NCBI GenBank assembly: GCA_030688205.1
Contig: JAUYIQ010000079.1
Coordinates: 1-8,473 of the forward strand
DNA: 8,473 bases
Reading direction: 5' to 3'
Origin: Candidatus Curtissbacteria bacterium
GTDB lineage: Bacteria; Patescibacteriota; Microgenomatia; Curtissbacterales; GWA2-41-24
Numbering within the stretch: the stretch's first letter is position 1; every line of letters starts with the position of its first letter. This document shows positions 6,611 to 8,473 of this stretch, one piece after another. Below the pieces are notes generated by a model that worked only from the letters and a program-made list of their open reading frames with translations, did not search any database and was not told where the DNA came from. The position numbers were made by a program, and so were the translations under genes.

Positions 6611-7162
6611 TTATCTAATGGGCGAATACTTATTGATTTTGTCAGATAATTCTATAGTCCACGGGTTCTCAACGGCTAATCTTAATTGAAAAAACCATAA
6701 TACTGATAGAAAATCTTTAATTTCGGATATTCTATTTTCTGGGCCAGTTAATATCTCCGAAAACTCTTTTACTGTCTCTTTTGCATATACTGAAGCGGGT
6801 TTCGAGATAACTATGTTTTCTAAATATTTTATGATTTTCTCAAATTCCTCACTATCGAGCCAAACACCTTCACAAGTATTACATTTATCAATGGCCACTT
6901 TTGAACCCATGTATTGCAGCGAGGTCATTGGTGTAGAATCTTTGGGACATTTCCTTTGACTTGGAGAAGCGTGATATTTATCAGCATTATCATCGAAGAG
7001 ATCAAAATCTAGCCATCTTAAATCATCATCTGTCCGATCTTTTGCTTTTCGCAACTCGTCTCTGTCGAACCACTTACCCTTACAATTATCACACTCATTA
7101 ATTTTTACCTCTTTATAGGTAATTTCTTTTAAAGAATGTTCACATTTTGGACACTTTAACAT
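6611..7162 (-). CDS. Double zinc-ribbon (zf-TFIIB-like) protein of unknown function
   Basis: This is a small cytoplasmic protein of 183 residues from the ATG at 7162. The N-terminal ribbon is CPKC followed 16 residues later by CDNCKGKWFD, the hallmark of the zf-TFIIB/TF_Zn_Ribbon family. A second ribbon has CPKDSTPM and CNTCEGVWLD, with Asp in place of the fourth cysteine, so its zinc site is three-Cys or degenerate. An acidic linker (DDDLRWLDFDLFDDNAD) separates them. The last 60 residues are predicted helical with a hydrophobic stretch (about 150-165) and no known domain. The family often starts at M-x-CPxC, which favours ATG 7162; TTG at 7171 would add three residues. The promoter lies only about 20 bases upstream, giving a leaderless or very short-leader mRNA. 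The biochemical role of this family is not established. Confidence 0.8.
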   Translation of the reverse strand: MLKCPKCEHSLKEITYKEVKINECDNCKGKWFDRDELRKAKDRTDDDLRWLDFDLFDDNADKYHASPSQRKCPKDSTPMTSLQYMGSKVAIDKCNTCEGVWLDSEEFEKIIKYLENIVISKPASVYAKETVKEFSEILTGPENRISEIKDFLSVLWFFQLRLAVENPWTIELSDKINKYSPIR

Positions 7163-7179
7163 AAGCGACAATATTATTG

Positions 7180-7208
7180 ATTATAATACTATGGAAGTGA
7201 AATCTCAA
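7180..7208 (-). promoter_or_regulatory. Promoter of the zinc-ribbon gene (TTGAGA - 17 bp - TATAAT)
   Basis: On the minus strand TTGAGA (7208-7203) and a perfect TATAAT (7185-7180) are separated by exactly 17 bp. The predicted start near 7173 leaves about 11 nt before ATG 7162, or 2 nt before TTG 7171. The -35 overlaps the last codons of the upstream membrane-protein gene. Confidence 0.75.
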
Positions 7209-7953
7209 TTGCCAATAGTATTTTGTGAATTATGATGACTTTGATAAAAAAGCAATGTGCTGGCTGATATTATTAAACCTATGTACTGAGCAATAGAAGT
7301 CAATATAAAAATTCCCAAAGGATTTTCGATTGGGACTCTTATAAGAGTAATCAATGTATAGTTAATCGCTCCAATCAATATAAGAAGAACTATAAAATTT
7401 AAGTGCGTAAAGCTAAAACCTACACTTCTTTTAATAGAAGCAAATAATCCTTTGTCCTCTACAGAGAAATAAATAGGTGTAAATGCAAGGGGAGCAAAGA
7501 TGGCACCAAATATGATAAAAAGAGGATTCCAATTCTTCAACTGTTCTATAAAGGTTTTAATAGAGGTTACTACCGCTTGACTGCCGCTTGGATGAGACAT
7601 AGCTACAACCCCAAATGCGCCAAAGAAAAGTACCATAAGCAGGATACCGAATAAGATAACAGGAAGTATCATGCGCTTAGTATTCCGTTTAGCTACAGAC
7701 CACACATTATTAAAATTCAAGGGCTTCCCTTGCTGCTTAAAAGTAAGAAGTAGCGGGACTGACATTTGATATCCAACACTGAAAAATATCGTGATAAACG
7801 ATACCAGTTGCAATACCTTTCCCAAAAGTGAACCCTGAAGAATGTTAGCTAAAGTACCAAACAACGATAAACCTATAGCTATTAGGTATACTTCAAGACT
7901 ATGGTTTGCTAAGAAAACCCCCTTGAGAAATTACTAAAGGTTGATTTATTCAT
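7205..7953 (-). CDS. Polytopic membrane protein of unknown function, apparent N-terminal frameshift
   Basis: The main frame (7205-about 7930) encodes a hydrophobic protein. With the N-terminal part restored it would have about 249 residues and some six membrane segments, near reconstructed residues 20-40, 46-68, 98-125, 145-165, 183-203 and 210-232. The stretch VEDKGLFASIKRSVGFSF resembles the conserved loop of DUF975/GPDPase-membrane-domain-type proteins, but that assignment is tentative. In this frame the first standard start is TTG at 7864, which would begin inside the first membrane helix. The sequence upstream stays open for 22 more codons with no ATG, GTG or TTG. A better start, ATG at 7953, encodes MNKSTFSNFSRG in the -1-shifted frame and hits TAG at 7911-7909. 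Adding one base in the G5T4 run (7914-7922) joins the two. A real disruption, a sequencing error or a programmed -1 shift could each explain it. Confidence 0.7.
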
Positions 7954-7961
7954 ATGAATTT

Positions 7962-7990
7962 ATTGTATAAAGTCGCAAAAGGACAGTAAA
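7962..7990 (-). promoter_or_regulatory. Promoter of the membrane-protein gene (TTTACT - 17 bp - TACAAT)
   Basis: On the minus strand TTTACT (7990-7985) and TACAAT (7967-7962) are 17 bp apart. The predicted start near 7955 is about 2 bases before ATG 7953. This supports that ATG as the true start and again gives a leaderless layout. Confidence 0.55.
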
Positions 7991-8035
7991 CACAGTATAG
8001 CATACAACTCTTATAAAAACCTGCCTGCCCCGCCA

Positions 8036-8064
8036 TTGTATTTTTTCTAGAAAATATGTATAGT
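8036..8064 (+). promoter_or_regulatory. Candidate plus-strand promoter for the structured element
   Basis: TTGTAT (8036-8041) and TATAGT (8059-8064) are 17 bp apart. The -35 is weak (3 of 6), the -10 good (5 of 6). A 12-bp palindrome, TTTTCTAGAAAA (8043-8054), sits in the spacer. The predicted start near 8071 coincides with the first stem base of the downstream structure. Confidence 0.35.
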
Positions 8065-8068
8065 GTAA

Positions 8069-8152
8069 ATGAACTCAAGCTTACCTTTCGGCTTTTTTGA
8101 TGGCCGTCCTAGACAAGTCCGAAAGGGTTTGAGTTCAACTAGGGCGGCCATT
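8069..8152 (+). ncRNA. Candidate structured RNA with crossing inverted repeats
   Basis: Stem a pairs 8070-8080 with 8127-8137; stem b pairs CCTTTCGG (8084-8091) with CCGAAAGG (8119-8126) inside it. The loop of b contains a third arm (8100-8112) that pairs over 13 positions with 8139-8151, outside stem a. Both non-Watson-Crick positions are G-U on the plus strand and A-C on the minus strand, which favours a plus-strand RNA. Stems a and c cannot both form fully because only one base links them, so the choice is a+b or b+c (a feasible pseudoknot). A 28-codon ORF (8069-8155) also spans it. No known RNA family was recognised. Confidence 0.4.
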
Positions 8153-8171
8153 TAAGTTTAAGCAGTTCTTT

Positions 8172-8256
8172 AAAAAATTTGCGTTTTTTCTTTTAGTCGC
8201 TTTCAGCGACTTGTACGCGCCTCCGCTATTTTTTTGCGTGCGCGATTTTTATTATT
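8172..8256 (-). repeat. Modular repeat, copy 3 (modules B + C)
   Basis: Module B (about 8176-8194) matches 4441-4461, and module C (8217-8256) matches 6401-6439 apart from one extra T. Between them is a perfect hairpin, AGTCGCT-TTC-AGCGACT (8195-8211). The hairpin has no T-tract on its 3' side on either strand, so it does not look like a terminator. The stop codon of the adjacent histidine kinase gene lies within module C. Confidence 0.75.
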
Positions 8257-8473
8257 CGTAAGTTGGATTTAGCTTTATTTAGAGGCAGTTCAATAGTAAA
8301 AGTTGTTCCCTTTGTTGGAATACTAGACACGCTAATATTTCCTCTATGTATTTTAACTATTTGAGATGTAATAAAAAGACCTACGCCCAGACCTTTTTTA
8401 TATTTCCCTGGGGCTGACGCTTGTTTAAAAAGCTCAAAGATAATTTTTTGTTCCGATTGTGCGATTCCTATGC
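8226..8473 (-). CDS. Sensor histidine kinase, C-terminal HATPase end (partial)
   Basis: Only the last 81 codons of a membrane or cytosolic sensor kinase are present; the start lies beyond the right edge. Visible are the end of the ATP-binding N/F region (IGIAQSEQKIIFELFKQ), the G2 box KGLGVGLFIT (residues 27-36 of the fragment) and the closing strands GNISVSSIP and GTTFTIELPL typical of HATPase_c. The domain normally ends there. The remaining NKAKSNLRIIKIAHAKK continues into repeat module C and stops at a TAG inside it, so about seven terminal residues are repeat-encoded. The response regulator partner is not in the window. Confidence 0.9.
   Translation of the reverse strand, partial: IGIAQSEQKIIFELFKQASAPGKYKKGLGVGLFITSQIVKIHRGNISVSSIPTKGTTFTIELPLNKAKSNLRIIKIAHAKK

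Noticed and set aside
6347..6649. 100-codon plus-strand frame
   Set aside because: It starts inside repeat module A, runs through the GC-rich hairpin and module C and overlaps the end of the zinc-ribbon gene; no ribosome site or family match.
8070..8151. A full pseudoknot with all three stems formed at once
   Set aside because: Only one base (8138) would have to cross a 19-bp stacked stem, which is sterically impossible; only a+b or b+c are feasible.
8195..8211. Hairpin AGTCGCT-TTC-AGCGACT as a terminator for the histidine kinase gene
   Set aside because: On the minus strand the stem is followed by A-rich, not T-rich, sequence; on the plus strand by a mixed sequence.

Overview
The window is AT-rich bacterial chromosome, dense with genes. 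It has no rRNA, tRNA, transposase or CRISPR array. Several traits fit a Patescibacteria/CPR genome, perhaps Microgenomates: very short or absent mRNA leaders, weak or absent Shine-Dalgarno sites, and GC-rich modular repeats in the gaps between genes. This placement is inference from style, not from a marker gene.

Region 1-912 (minus strand) is a zinc-homeostasis operon. A Zur-type Fur-family repressor is followed, with a 4-base ATGA overlap, by a ZnuA-like metal-binding protein that runs off the left edge. The zur promoter has a perfect 17-bp palindrome in its -35/-10 spacer, which suggests autoregulation. The repressor carries a precise 60-bp in-frame insertion just before its DNA-recognition helix.

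Region 1079-4140 (minus strand) is a carbohydrate pair 8 bp apart: GlgA glycogen synthase, then a GH13 alpha-glucosidase/oligo-1,6-glucosidase. Together they suggest storage glucan synthesis and breakdown of short glucosides.

Region 4590-6295 (plus strand) is a pair of ribosome-associated GTPase genes, hflX and engB (ysxC/yihA), joined by another ATGA overlap.

Region 6611-7953 (minus strand) holds a small double zinc-ribbon protein and, upstream of it, a polytopic membrane protein. The membrane protein's N-terminus is split by an apparent single-base frameshift in a G5T4 run. Region 8226-8473 is the C-terminal end of a sensor histidine kinase.

Three intergenic regions (4302-4463, 6310-6440, 8172-8256) share modules in the pairings A+B, A+C and B+C, all in the same orientation. 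Read on the minus strand they hold open or nearly open frames; module A encodes the same peptide in both copies, with several differences at codon third positions. The histidine kinase stop codon lies inside module C. Next to it, 8069-8152 is a compact set of crossing inverted repeats behind a candidate plus-strand promoter. These repeats, the Zur insertion, the leaderless promoters and the frameshifted gene are the points most worth checking.
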